Positions 1-7,268 of a DNA stretch of 55,924 bases are shown in pieces. Origin of the DNA: Dyadobacter sp. CY323 (GTDB lineage Bacteria; Bacteroidota; Bacteroidia; Cytophagales; Spirosomataceae); contig NZ_JAJUXH010000025.1 of the NCBI RefSeq assembly GCF_021390245.1, positions 1-55,924 of the forward strand. The letters run 5' to 3'. Both the position numbers and the translations under genes were made by a program. How positions within the stretch are numbered: position 1 is the first letter of the stretch; each line of letters starts with the position of its first letter. The notes below the pieces were generated by a model. That model was not told where the DNA came from. It searched no databases and worked only from the letters and a program-made list of their open reading frames with translations.

Positions 1-120
1 CTTTAAAAACTCATCAGTCAACAAATCTTCTGGTCTCATAAACTGTGTTTTGTTAAAAGTAAAAAATCGGAGTTACAAACCCCGATTTAAACTTTACACA
101 GATTTTGAGATAGTGTCCAC

Positions 121-220
121 TTTTTTCACATCACATCTCACTTTTCACATCTCACATCTCACTTTCCACATCTCACATCTCACTTTCCACATCTCACATC
201 TCACTTTCCACATCTCACAC
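121..220. repeat. 21-bp tandem repeat, about 4.8 copies
   Basis: The unit TTTCCACATCTCACATCTCAC is exact at 163-183 and 184-204 and partial at 205-220. A one-mismatch copy lies at 142-162 and a more degenerate one at 121-141. Each unit contains a nested repeat of CACATCT. The period is a multiple of three, so an open frame with repeating His-Leu-Thr-Phe residues runs through it, but I do not consider that frame a gene. The array lies just downstream of the stop of the leftward DUF1684 gene. Confidence 0.9.
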
Positions 221-227
221 CTAACCC

Positions 228-848
228 CTATTTCAAACTCGCTTCCTGATGTTCTTTAACAAACTTTTTCTCACCGGCCGCGATGGGGATGAGTAGGTGA
301 TTTTCCGCTGGCGGAATGGGGCAATTGTATCCGTCGCTGTATGCACAATATGGGTTGTATGCTTTGTTGAAGTCCAGAACGTAGGTATTGTTCTTGATGT
401 CAGTCGTTTTCATATCGATATAACGGCCACCGCCATATGAATCGACTCCGTTGGTTTTATCTTTGAAAGGGACAAAAAGGTAATCCTTGTATTTTGCCAG
501 TTGCTGCAGACTGAGGCTTCGGTATACATTCAGCTTTTGCTTTTTGCCATTCACCCGGAATTTCAACGTGCCATATTTTACGTAGGTTTTATTAACGCCG
601 CTATACGTGGGCATTTCAAAAGATTGGCCACGACTTTTTTCAAACTTTGCCACCACCCGATAGGCAGAGTCCGGCTCGTAGAATTGAAGAAAAGGGAGAT
701 CCGCTTTTTTCAGCGGGGAGTTTTCGGAATGCAAAAATTCCTTTTTGTAATTGTCCCGAAACGCCAGCGTTTCCCTGGAAAAATCCTGGGCACAGGTAAA
801 TGCGATTGGGAAAAGTAGTGACAGCAGTGTGTTGATAATGTACTTCAT
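228..848 (-). CDS. DUF1684 family protein, exported
   Basis: This 206-residue protein has a signal-peptide-like N terminus (hydrophobic residues 5-20). It shows the hallmarks of DUF1684: YGGGRYID, then VLDFNKAYNPYC, then CPIPPAENHL near the C terminus. The biochemical function of DUF1684 is not established. The conserved Gly-Gly-Gly-Arg and Asn-Pro-Tyr-Cys motifs suggest a fixed active or binding site, which is inference. A second family member sits at 49762-50418 in this window with the same three motifs. The gene follows a lipoprotein gene on the same strand, and a strong hairpin separates them, so it is probably transcribed on its own. Confidence 0.85.
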   Translation of the reverse strand: MKYIINTLLSLLFPIAFTCAQDFSRETLAFRDNYKKEFLHSENSPLKKADLPFLQFYEPDSAYRVVAKFEKSRGQSFEMPTYSGVNKTYVKYGTLKFRVNGKKQKLNVYRSLSLQQLAKYKDYLFVPFKDKTNGVDSYGGGRYIDMKTTDIKNNTYVLDFNKAYNPYCAYSDGYNCPIPPAENHLLIPIAAGEKKFVKEHQEASLK

Positions 849-861
849 ATTTGATAAAAGT

Positions 862-893
862 AAAATCCGGTAACGTAATTACCGGATTTTTTT
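862..893. terminator. 12-bp perfect hairpin, likely bidirectional terminator
   Basis: AAAATCCGGTAA (862-873) pairs perfectly with TTACCGGATTTT (879-890) across a 5-base loop. A run of seven T follows on the plus strand (887-893). On the minus strand the stem is followed by ACTTTTATC. It lies between two leftward genes and most plausibly terminates the lipoprotein transcript. Confidence 0.7.
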
Positions 894-895
894 AA

Positions 896-1444
896 TTAAT
901 GCGCCGGTATTTTACGAATTTTTGATTCGTCGATGTTAAAATGTTTTACTACCGCATTGTAATCATTGAAATCTACTGAGCCACCTGTACGTGCCGCAAA
1001 ATCAGATGGAACAATGACTACTCTGAAAGTCTGGTTCTTTGTCCATTCATCTGCCAGTGTCGTCAGATCTACATTACCATCCAGAAAGACCGAAAAGTCG
1101 TTTTTGGTCTGGTCGAAGTTGTAAGTCAGCAACCCACCGGACGTAAAATAGGCAGTTTGTGGCAGCAAACGGTACGCTTTCATAGTTGTTCCACCGGTTG
1201 GCACGTCATTCCAGTGAACGTACACCAATACCGCATCCGATTCCAGAACAGTCACTTTCGCGTCTGCGTAATTCAGGCCGTATTCAAATTTATTGGCTGC
1301 GGTGAAATTTACATTTATTAAATCAAAAGTCGTGCCTGTAACGTCTATGCTACCTCCCTCAGGTCCCGGAGGTCCTTCGGGACCCTGGCAACCTTGAAAA
1401 AGCGCTACGAGAACGAGCAGCAGGGGGATGAGTTTTTTGTTCAT
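896..1444 (-). CDS. small lipoprotein with collagen-like Gly-Pro segment
   Basis: The 182-residue protein has a lipoprotein signal with the lipidated cysteine at residue 19 (LFQGC). A short collagen-like segment GPEGPPGPEGG follows immediately, then a beta-rich domain with no motif I can assign. Lipoproteins with this Gly-Pro-Glu start are common in Bacteroidota, but their function is unknown to me. The protein is probably anchored in the outer or inner membrane facing the periplasm or the outside. A hairpin terminator lies directly downstream. Confidence 0.75.
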   Translation of the reverse strand: MNKKLIPLLLVLVALFQGCQGPEGPPGPEGGSIDVTGTTFDLINVNFTAANKFEYGLNYADAKVTVLESDAVLVYVHWNDVPTGGTTMKAYRLLPQTAYFTSGGLLTYNFDQTKNDFSVFLDGNVDLTTLADEWTKNQTFRVVIVPSDFAARTGGSVDFNDYNAVVKHFNIDESKIRKIPAH

Positions 1445-1628
1445 GATTTGCTAAAATTAAATGAGAATTGAATTGAGATTTGTTTTTAGATTGAAATGCA
1501 ATTATAAAGTTTAATCCCAGTCGGCCGTTAACTTTCATTAACTAAATGTCCCGCCACGATTCTTCTGAATAACATAGTCTGGAACTCAGACTTCCTGTAT
1601 TTTATTGCTTTCATTCACAGTATAATAA

Positions 1629-1660
1629 TTTGCGTTGCTAAAAGATAGATGTTACATTTC
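1629..1660 (+). promoter_or_regulatory. candidate Bacteroidota promoter for the OsmC gene
   Basis: TTTG at 1629-1632 is followed after 20 bases by TACATTTC at 1653-1660, a 7/8 match to the Bacteroidota -7 box TAnnTTTG. Transcription would start about 35 bases before the OsmC ATG. This is a motif match only. Confidence 0.4.
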
Positions 1661-1701
1661 AGCGTAAACAAGCATTTTTTAACATATTTAAATAAACCGT
1701 C

Positions 1702-2121
1702 ATGATTAACCGTAAAGCAACAGCCGTCTGGAAGGGTACAGGAAAAGAAGGATCTGGTACGATCAGCACTCAAAGTACTGTTTTGGAAAATACGCAATAT
1801 TCATTCAATACCCGTTTTGCAGAAGGTAAAGGAACAAATCCTGAGGAGCTCATTGCAGCAGCCCACGCGGGATGTTTTGCCATGAAGCTGAGCTTTGAAT
1901 TGAATGCAGCCGGTTTTACTGCCGATGAATTGAATGCAACCGCTACTGTTTCACTGGATCCGGCAAAAGGCCAGGTGGTAAAAAGCGCCATTGAACTTAC
2001 GGCAACAATCCCGGATATCTCTGCGGATCAATTTGCACAGATTGCGGATAAGGCTAAAAAGGAATGTCCGATTTCACAGTTGCTGAATGCAGAGATCACG
2101 CTAAACGCTACTTTGGCCTAG
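1702..2121 (+). CDS. OsmC/Ohr family peroxide-detoxifying protein
   Basis: The protein is 139 residues, the normal length for the OsmC family. The two redox cysteines are both present: Cys58 in AAHAGCFAMKL, at the start of the central helix, and Cys122 in KKECPISQLL. Family members reduce organic hydroperoxides in the cytoplasm using this cysteine pair, usually with lipoyl or thioredoxin-like reductants. The sequence resembles the OsmC rather than the Ohr subgroup, but I cannot settle the subgroup without alignment. The gene stands alone, with its own candidate promoter, and faces hemW across a palindrome-rich gap. Confidence 0.9.
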   Translation: MINRKATAVWKGTGKEGSGTISTQSTVLENTQYSFNTRFAEGKGTNPEELIAAAHAGCFAMKLSFELNAAGFTADELNATATVSLDPAKGQVVKSAIELTATIPDISADQFAQIADKAKKECPISQLLNAEITLNATLA

Positions 2122-2294
2122 TTTCCTGACTGTCGTGGTTGCCGCGGTCGCGGTCGCTGCCGTCGCCGTTCGCCGCCGTCGTTGGTGTTGTCACCAACGA
2201 CCGCCGCGGACCGCCGTCGACCGCCGCGGACCACCAACTACCGCCGTTGCGACATCATTGTTGTTGGTGACAACACCAACAACGGCCGTTAGGC
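2122..2294. repeat. palindrome-rich, triplet-biased intergenic element
   Basis: The whole 173-bp gap between two convergent genes is low-complexity sequence built of CCG, GTC, GTT and ACC-like triplets. It holds two 10-bp perfect hairpins: GTCGTTGGTG/CACCAACGAC (2178-2187 with 2192-2201, loop TTGT) and GTTGTTGGTG/CACCAACAAC (2260-2269 with 2274-2283, loop ACAA). The cores 2181-2198 and 2263-2280 are exact 18-bp inverted copies of each other, so their loops are complementary. CGACCGCCGCGGACC repeats directly at 2198-2212 and 2218-2232. Two further 10-bp palindromes follow at 2281-2290 and 2289-2298. It could be a bidirectional terminator or a dispersed palindromic repeat. Confidence 0.85.
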
Positions 2295-3416
2295 CTAAAT
2301 AAACAGGTCGCTCGCGATGCGATCTGCGAAAAGCTTCCCGGATTCTGTCAGTATCAACGTCTCTGAATCCTCCCGAATCCAGCCGAAATCCTTTATCTTT
2401 TCGAGCTCGGTCCGCTGGGTAGAAAAAAACTTTCCTTCGGATAGCAGTTCCAGTTTGTCTTTATTAACGCCCCATTTGGTTCTCAGGCCAGTCAGCACAT
2501 ATTCATTCGTTTGGTCGGCAGCAGACAAAATTTCCAAAGTCGCCGGAATCACATTTTCATGAATTGCTTGAAGGTATTTCGCATTGTTTGCGACGTTAAA
2601 TGCTCGGCTAATGCCATTATATGAATGCGCGCTGGGGCCGACACCGAGGTAGGGGCGCTGTTTCCAGTATGAGCTGTTATGCCGGCTATATTGCTCGTTC
2701 CTTGCAAAATTGGAGATCTCATATTGTTCGAAACCATTCTCGGCCAGGGTTTTCACGAGTATCTCAAATTGCTGCGCAGCAAATTCTTCGTCGATTGGTT
2801 TAATTTTCTTTTTCTTTAACCAGCTCCCAAATGCGGTTTGCGGCTCGATGGTAAGACAATAGGCCGAAATGTGCGACACATTCAGCGAAAATGCTTTTTG
2901 CAGATCACCATGAAGGATACTATGGTCCGGTGCCGGAATGGCGTAAATCAAGTCAATGGAAATATTTTTAATCCCTATGTTGCGAGCTGTGTTTACACAA
3001 TTTTCAGCTTCAAAAGCAGAATGGATACGGTTTAAGAAAGTCAGGTGGGCGTCGTTAAAACTCTGGATCCCGATACTTAGCCGGTTTATTCCGGCGTCGA
3101 AGAGTTGTTGTAATTTCGTCTCGCTGAGATCGTCCGGATTCGCTTCCAAGGTGAATTCGGGATCGGAAATGACTTCAAAATGCTGCCGGATCGTTTGCAA
3201 TATCAATTCCAGTTCGGACCGGTCCAGCATGGATGGGGTCCCGCCTCCGAAATAGACCGTTTCAATAGGTGCAGCGGAAAGGTACGTTTTCTGCAAAACG
3301 ATTTCGCGTGCTATCGCTTCAACAATAGCACGCTTATTCGCAATATTGGTACTGAAATGGAAATCACAATAATGGCAAGCTTGTCTGCAAAAGGGAATAT
3401 GAATGTATAGATGCAT
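2295..3416 (-). CDS. hemW: HemW-like radical SAM heme chaperone
   Basis: The protein begins MHLYIHIPF and then has the radical-SAM cysteine motif C10-RQA-C14-HY-C17, the CxxxCxxC arrangement of HemN/HemW. GGGTPS follows, the SAM-binding region. At about 373 residues it matches HemW, which binds heme and delivers it to respiratory enzymes, rather than the longer true coproporphyrinogen dehydrogenase HemN. An ATG seven codons upstream (3437) is possible. I chose 3416 because the ATG there overlaps the stop of the upstream TonB receptor as TAATG and leads directly into the conserved N terminus. The overlap implies translational coupling with that receptor. Confidence 0.9.
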   Translation of the reverse strand: MHLYIHIPFCRQACHYCDFHFSTNIANKRAIVEAIAREIVLQKTYLSAAPIETVYFGGGTPSMLDRSELELILQTIRQHFEVISDPEFTLEANPDDLSETKLQQLFDAGINRLSIGIQSFNDAHLTFLNRIHSAFEAENCVNTARNIGIKNISIDLIYAIPAPDHSILHGDLQKAFSLNVSHISAYCLTIEPQTAFGSWLKKKKIKPIDEEFAAQQFEILVKTLAENGFEQYEISNFARNEQYSRHNSSYWKQRPYLGVGPSAHSYNGISRAFNVANNAKYLQAIHENVIPATLEILSAADQTNEYVLTGLRTKWGVNKDKLELLSEGKFFSTQRTELEKIKDFGWIREDSETLILTESGKLFADRIASDLFI

Positions 3417-5503
3417 TACCTGGAATTTTTCTGCCACTCCCAGCCGATTTTCACACCAGCCCAGAGGTTATCTTTTGGAGCGCCGTTATAGTAACGGTTT
3501 CCGAATGCATTCAGGTCATAACCCAGGCTGTAAATGCCCGCATTCACTTTTTCGGCGGAGGCAGAAAGTTCGCTGTAAAAATGTTGTCCCCAGCTTTTCT
3601 TCCAGCTCACCCTTGCAATCCACTGGTTATAAGGTGTGTTTTTCACGGTGTTCGCATCATTTAAATAAAACGAACCACCATGCTGATAGGTAACGAATGC
3701 AGAAAATCCATATCTGAATAATGCATCAAGCCCCGAAGTTTGAGAAAACCGCGGGATTCCGGGGATCAGTTTTCCACTCAGGTCTACTTCCGCAGACTGG
3801 AAGTTTTCAAATGTGTATTTGGTATACGTTCCGGTATTCCACAGTTTCAGCATAACAATGGAACGCGGATCTGAAATGATGTCGTAAGCGACACTCCACT
3901 CCATTCCTTTTTGCTTCGTTTTTCCTGCATTAATAAAGAATTCCGCGCCTCCCTCGTTGGTCCGTCGTACGATTGTTTCCCGTAGTCCGAAGTGATAAAG
4001 GCTGAGTTCACCGGTGATGCGTTTGCCGGTTCTGCGGATACCTACTTCGGTATTTGCACCTTTTTCAGCTTCCAGGTCCTTTCTGAAACCACCTGCGGAT
4101 GGTCTGACTTCCTGCAAAGTTGGGGGAGAGAAACCTCCGCTGTAAGACGCTACAACCGCCCAGTTTTTTGCAATAACCTTGTTTGCGGCGAATCGGGGGG
4201 TAAATATTCCATCAAAGGTTTTTTGGTCTTTATTATATGGAAGTTCGAAAAAGCGCTCGTATTTATATTTGGACGTATTGTAGCTTACTCCTGCACTTAA
4301 TGTTAAATCGGTAAAGAAAACAGCTTCAATCTGGCTGAAAATGGATAAGTTGGTGGTTCGCAGATCTTCTACAGTTTGCTGTTCGCCTGGCAAGCCACCT
4401 TCATTCTCATAGTTTCTCTGGGCCGATTTTCCATACTGCCATTCAAAACCGCTGGTCCAGTTTGTTTTAATACCACCGATTTGTGAACGGTTTTGCCAGA
4501 TATTTCTTCCGCCAATGCCATTTTCATCACGCTTTTCATAATTGGTAATGAAGGGGTTCGCAAAATCGGTGTATGTCAGGTAAAGTGCGGTCGATTGTGT
4601 CCAGCTGTCTGAAAGGGGAAGTGTCAGATTTCCCCCTAGCAATGCCAGTTTTGAATAAATAGCCGCATGCTGAATTTCGCTTCCGGGAACGGTTGGCGTC
4701 GGCTGACGGGCAAGTTTTGGATTTGTCTGATATTGGGCCAGGTTGATACCTCCGGGAGTTTTGTAATAAAGGTCGGAATACATTCCCAGTAAGGATAATG
4801 TCGCTTTTTCGCCGATTTTAGAGGATGAAGTAAAACGTATCGCATCACGCGCCATGGAACTGTGGTTGCGGTAACCATCCTGCTCACTATGTCCATATTG
4901 CACGGAAATATCTCCTAGCTGAATGGTGGAATTCCGGCTTTGAAATCCGTATTTCCCAAAACTCACACTTTGCTCGATCCTATTTTGAGCTGCATTGTCT
5001 GAATGACTCTGCAAAAGTACTACGCCACCCGTACCTGCTCCATATATGCTGCTTCCCGGGCCTTTGATGATCTCCATACCCTGCACTGCGCTGTAATCCA
5101 ATGAATTGAGAGGGGTATTGCCGCTCGCATCGGTAAATGGAATGCCGTTCCAGTAGAACTTTACATTTCTCACACCAAATGGGGAACGGATAAGACTGCC
5201 GCGCACGGAAAAACGGTAACTGCCCGGCGAGCGCTCCTCCATTTTTACGCCCGGGATGGTGCTCACCGCATTGGCCCAGGTATTGGTGGAAAACCGCTCT
5301 AATGTTCTGGAAGTGAGCAGGCCAATGGTTGCAGTGGTGGTGAGAGGATCCGCTTTTGATTCAAATGCATTTACAGTGATCTCATTCAAATCGCGCGCTT
5401 GAAGGGTATCTGTTTCTGTTTGCGTTAATCCTGTTTGCGCGAATCCCGGATTAGTAAGAACTAGAAACGACGATAAAAGGCCAGGAATGGAAAATTTCAA
5501 CAT
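3416..5503 (-). CDS. TonB-dependent outer-membrane receptor
   Basis: The protein is about 695 residues from the Met at 5503, which starts a clean signal peptide ending near FAQ. The plug domain follows, with the features IPGVKMEERSPGSYRFSVRG, GIPFTDASG and GMEIIKGPGSSIYGAGTGG, and then a long beta-barrel region. No carboxypeptidase-like or STN domain precedes the plug. Such receptors import siderophores, heme, cobalamin or other ligands using TonB energy. Coupling to the heme chaperone gene hemW hints at iron or heme import, but the ligand cannot be read from sequence. The longer frame to 5539 adds 12 residues before the signal peptide and is less likely. Confidence 0.9.
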   Translation of the reverse strand: MLKFSIPGLLSSFLVLTNPGFAQTGLTQTETDTLQARDLNEITVNAFESKADPLTTTATIGLLTSRTLERFSTNTWANAVSTIPGVKMEERSPGSYRFSVRGSLIRSPFGVRNVKFYWNGIPFTDASGNTPLNSLDYSAVQGMEIIKGPGSSIYGAGTGGVVLLQSHSDNAAQNRIEQSVSFGKYGFQSRNSTIQLGDISVQYGHSEQDGYRNHSSMARDAIRFTSSSKIGEKATLSLLGMYSDLYYKTPGGINLAQYQTNPKLARQPTPTVPGSEIQHAAIYSKLALLGGNLTLPLSDSWTQSTALYLTYTDFANPFITNYEKRDENGIGGRNIWQNRSQIGGIKTNWTSGFEWQYGKSAQRNYENEGGLPGEQQTVEDLRTTNLSIFSQIEAVFFTDLTLSAGVSYNTSKYKYERFFELPYNKDQKTFDGIFTPRFAANKVIAKNWAVVASYSGGFSPPTLQEVRPSAGGFRKDLEAEKGANTEVGIRRTGKRITGELSLYHFGLRETIVRRTNEGGAEFFINAGKTKQKGMEWSVAYDIISDPRSIVMLKLWNTGTYTKYTFENFQSAEVDLSGKLIPGIPRFSQTSGLDALFRYGFSAFVTYQHGGSFYLNDANTVKNTPYNQWIARVSWKKSWGQHFYSELSASAEKVNAGIYSLGYDLNAFGNRYYNGAPKDNLWAGVKIGWEWQKNSR

Positions 5504-5681
5504 AGAGATTAAACAAATGTCAATAAAGTACAACTTCACTTATAAGCAACCGATTCGGTCAGGCTACTTGCAATTTAACCCTACATACCAAGTCGAAGTT
5601 CAAATTGTGATCCTTGAGTATTAAATTCTACAAACAGGCTTGTTTGCCGCGTATAGTGACCTGGTAAGATTTTTGTATGTA

Positions 5682-5689
5682 TACGTTTG
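5682..5689 (+). promoter_or_regulatory. candidate -7 box for the helical lipoprotein gene
   Basis: TACGTTTG matches the Bacteroidota -7 consensus TAnnTTTG exactly and lies 45 bases before the ATG at 5735. I see no convincing -33 TTG at the right distance, so this is tentative. Confidence 0.4.
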
Positions 5690-5734
5690 TAAATGAATTT
5701 GAACTAAAGATTATACCAAACAAGAACCAAGACT

Positions 5735-6193
5735 ATGAAAAAGATCACTTGGATGGTGTCAACCATCATGTTAATGGGCGCACTTACTTTCACAAGCTGT
5801 TCAGAAAAAACAAAAGACTCTGCCAACGAGACCGTTGAAGAGGCCAAAGATGACATGGAGGATAATGTAGCTGACGCGAAAGCGGACATAAAAGAAGCCG
5901 GAAACGACTTCGAAGCTAAGGTTAAAGAAGATAAGGCCTCATTGAAAGAGGATATCGATGATGCAGTGGCAAAATTGGACCGGAAGATTGAAGAGGCTGA
6001 CGCCAAAATGGACAAAGCTGCTGCCAATGAAAAAGAGAAATGGAGAGATCGCAAAGCAGAATTGAACAAAGAAAAGGATGAACTTAAAGCTTCATGGAAA
6101 GAAGTAGAGAATGAAACTGCAGATAAATGGGATTCATTCAAAGCCAAAACTCAGGAAAAAATAGCAAAAGCCAAGGCTGAAATAAAAGACTAA
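5735..6193 (+). CDS. highly charged, all-helical lipoprotein
   Basis: This 152-residue protein has a lipoprotein signal with the cysteine at residue 22 (TFTSC). Everything after that is Lys/Glu/Asp/Ala-rich, with long runs predicted to be helix or coiled coil and repeated Asp-Ala-Lys and Glu-Ala-Lys segments. No enzymatic motif is visible. The composition resembles LEA-like or apolipoprotein-like stress proteins of bacterial envelopes, but the role is unknown. A strong terminator follows 33 bases downstream. The serine-rich frame on the opposite strand over the same bases is an artefact of the codon pattern. Confidence 0.75.
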   Translation: MKKITWMVSTIMLMGALTFTSCSEKTKDSANETVEEAKDDMEDNVADAKADIKEAGNDFEAKVKEDKASLKEDIDDAVAKLDRKIEEADAKMDKAAANEKEKWRDRKAELNKEKDELKASWKEVENETADKWDSFKAKTQEKIAKAKAEIKD

Positions 6194-6225
6194 GGATTAT
6201 AAAATAGGGTTAGAAATTTGGAAAA

Positions 6226-6250
6226 ATGCTCCTTCTGGGAGCATTTTTTT
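6226..6250. terminator. intrinsic terminator between convergent genes
   Basis: ATGCTCC (6226-6232) pairs with GGAGCAT (6238-6244) over a 5-base loop. Seven T follow (6244-6250), and five A precede it on the other side (6222-6226). It can terminate both the lipoprotein gene and the leftward ctlX gene, whose stop codon lies at the T run. Confidence 0.85.
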
Positions 6251-7202
6251 ATCTTCTGGGTAGATGGATTTCCGTCATCATACATCTGGCAGAGCCGCCG
6301 CCATTGCTTTCAATCACCGATAGTTCCGTGTGCACGATTCGCGCATAATCGCTCAGGACCTGTTTCTGTTGTTTCGTGAGAGATTCGTTAGCTTGTGTAG
6401 ACATCACCAGGAACTTGTCACCGAGTTTATTTCTCACCATCAGCATGTTACCCGCGAAACGAAGTACCTGGTCAAAAGTGATTTCTACAATGTATTTGTT
6501 TGTTTCTTCCAGCGCAGCCCGCACCAGCTGTCTTTCATCAGGATCTTTAATGGCATCCAGGCACACCACCGCGAAAATATCCCCGATGCACATGAGGACA
6601 TTGGTATGATAAATCGGTTTGCCGTTTTCATCCGAGGCAGAAAATGCGATGATTTCATATCCCAGCGCATCGGCAAATGCATGAAGCGGTTCCAGATGGG
6701 TGCGCGGCGAAAGGCACGCATAAGCGATTTTATATCTCCGGTCGAAAACCATGCTTCCGGTGCCTTCCAGAAATTTGTCTTGTTCCTCAAAATAGGTCAG
6801 GTCGATGATTTCTTCGACTTTGAAATCTTTTCCGAGCGCCTCGATGATTTCCGGGCGCCGTTCAGTGCGCCGGTTTTCTGCCATCATCGGATATAATACA
6901 ACTTTGCCGCTTTGATGGAACGATACCCAGTTGTTGGAAAAAACAGCGTCCGGGCTCAATACTTCTTCGGTATCTTCAAAAATGGAAAGATCCAGCCCTA
7001 CGCGTTCGAGCTGATCAACCATCAGATCAAATTCCTCCTTTGCCAGTTGATGCGTTTGTTTGAGACTATTTTCAAGATCCTCCTTCTGAAATTCGTTGCT
7101 CTCGGCAGTTTGTGCATTAAAGCCAAATTTAACCGGCCTGATCATCATGATCCGGGACGTGGATTGCGGCTGAATCTGTGCAGATGAGGTAATAATTCGC
7201 AT
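6249..7202 (-). CDS. ctlX: CtlX-type citrulline hydrolase (guanidino-group enzyme)
   Basis: The protein has the pentein fold signatures of the amidinotransferase/dihydrolase superfamily: IMMIRPVKFGFNAQTA at the N terminus, DAVFSNNWVSFH, LEGTGSMVFDR, the YHTNVLM histidine region, and a catalytic cysteine in GGGSARCM ten residues before the C terminus. CtlX enzymes hydrolyse citrulline to ornithine, ammonia and CO2 in the cytoplasm. I prefer the start at 7202 (about 317 residues) because family members begin close to the IRPVxFxxN motif. A longer frame reaches 7247. The gene lies directly downstream of an arginine deiminase-like gene, whose product would be its substrate. Confidence 0.85.
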   Translation of the reverse strand: MRIITSSAQIQPQSTSRIMMIRPVKFGFNAQTAESNEFQKEDLENSLKQTHQLAKEEFDLMVDQLERVGLDLSIFEDTEEVLSPDAVFSNNWVSFHQSGKVVLYPMMAENRRTERRPEIIEALGKDFKVEEIIDLTYFEEQDKFLEGTGSMVFDRRYKIAYACLSPRTHLEPLHAFADALGYEIIAFSASDENGKPIYHTNVLMCIGDIFAVVCLDAIKDPDERQLVRAALEETNKYIVEITFDQVLRFAGNMLMVRNKLGDKFLVMSTQANESLTKQQKQVLSDYARIVHTELSVIESNGGGSARCMMTEIHLPRR

Positions 7203-7268
7203 AGGAGTTGGTTTTAGATTGACTTGGTAAGTCTTAAGACTAGTCAAGTCCTGGTCTAATTTACGATT

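Noticed and set aside
1..120. Terminator-like AAATCGG/CCGATTT hairpin at 64-88
   Set aside because: Only seven base pairs with no T run; the gene it might serve is outside the window.
121..220. Possible CRISPR array
   Set aside because: The units are head-to-tail with no spacers, and no cas gene is present.
50..259. Open frame of 69 residues with His-Leu-Thr-Phe repeats
   Set aside because: It is the translation of the 21-bp tandem repeat, has no independent support, and overlaps the end of the DUF1684 gene.
2131..2292. Open triplet frame through the palindrome-rich gap
   Set aside because: It has no start codon and its residues reflect triplet bias. The hairpin pairing explains the sequence better than coding.
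5704..6147. Serine-rich frame antisense to the helical lipoprotein
   Set aside because: It mirrors the Lys/Glu codon pattern of the real gene; the plus-strand frame has a lipoprotein signal and a terminator.
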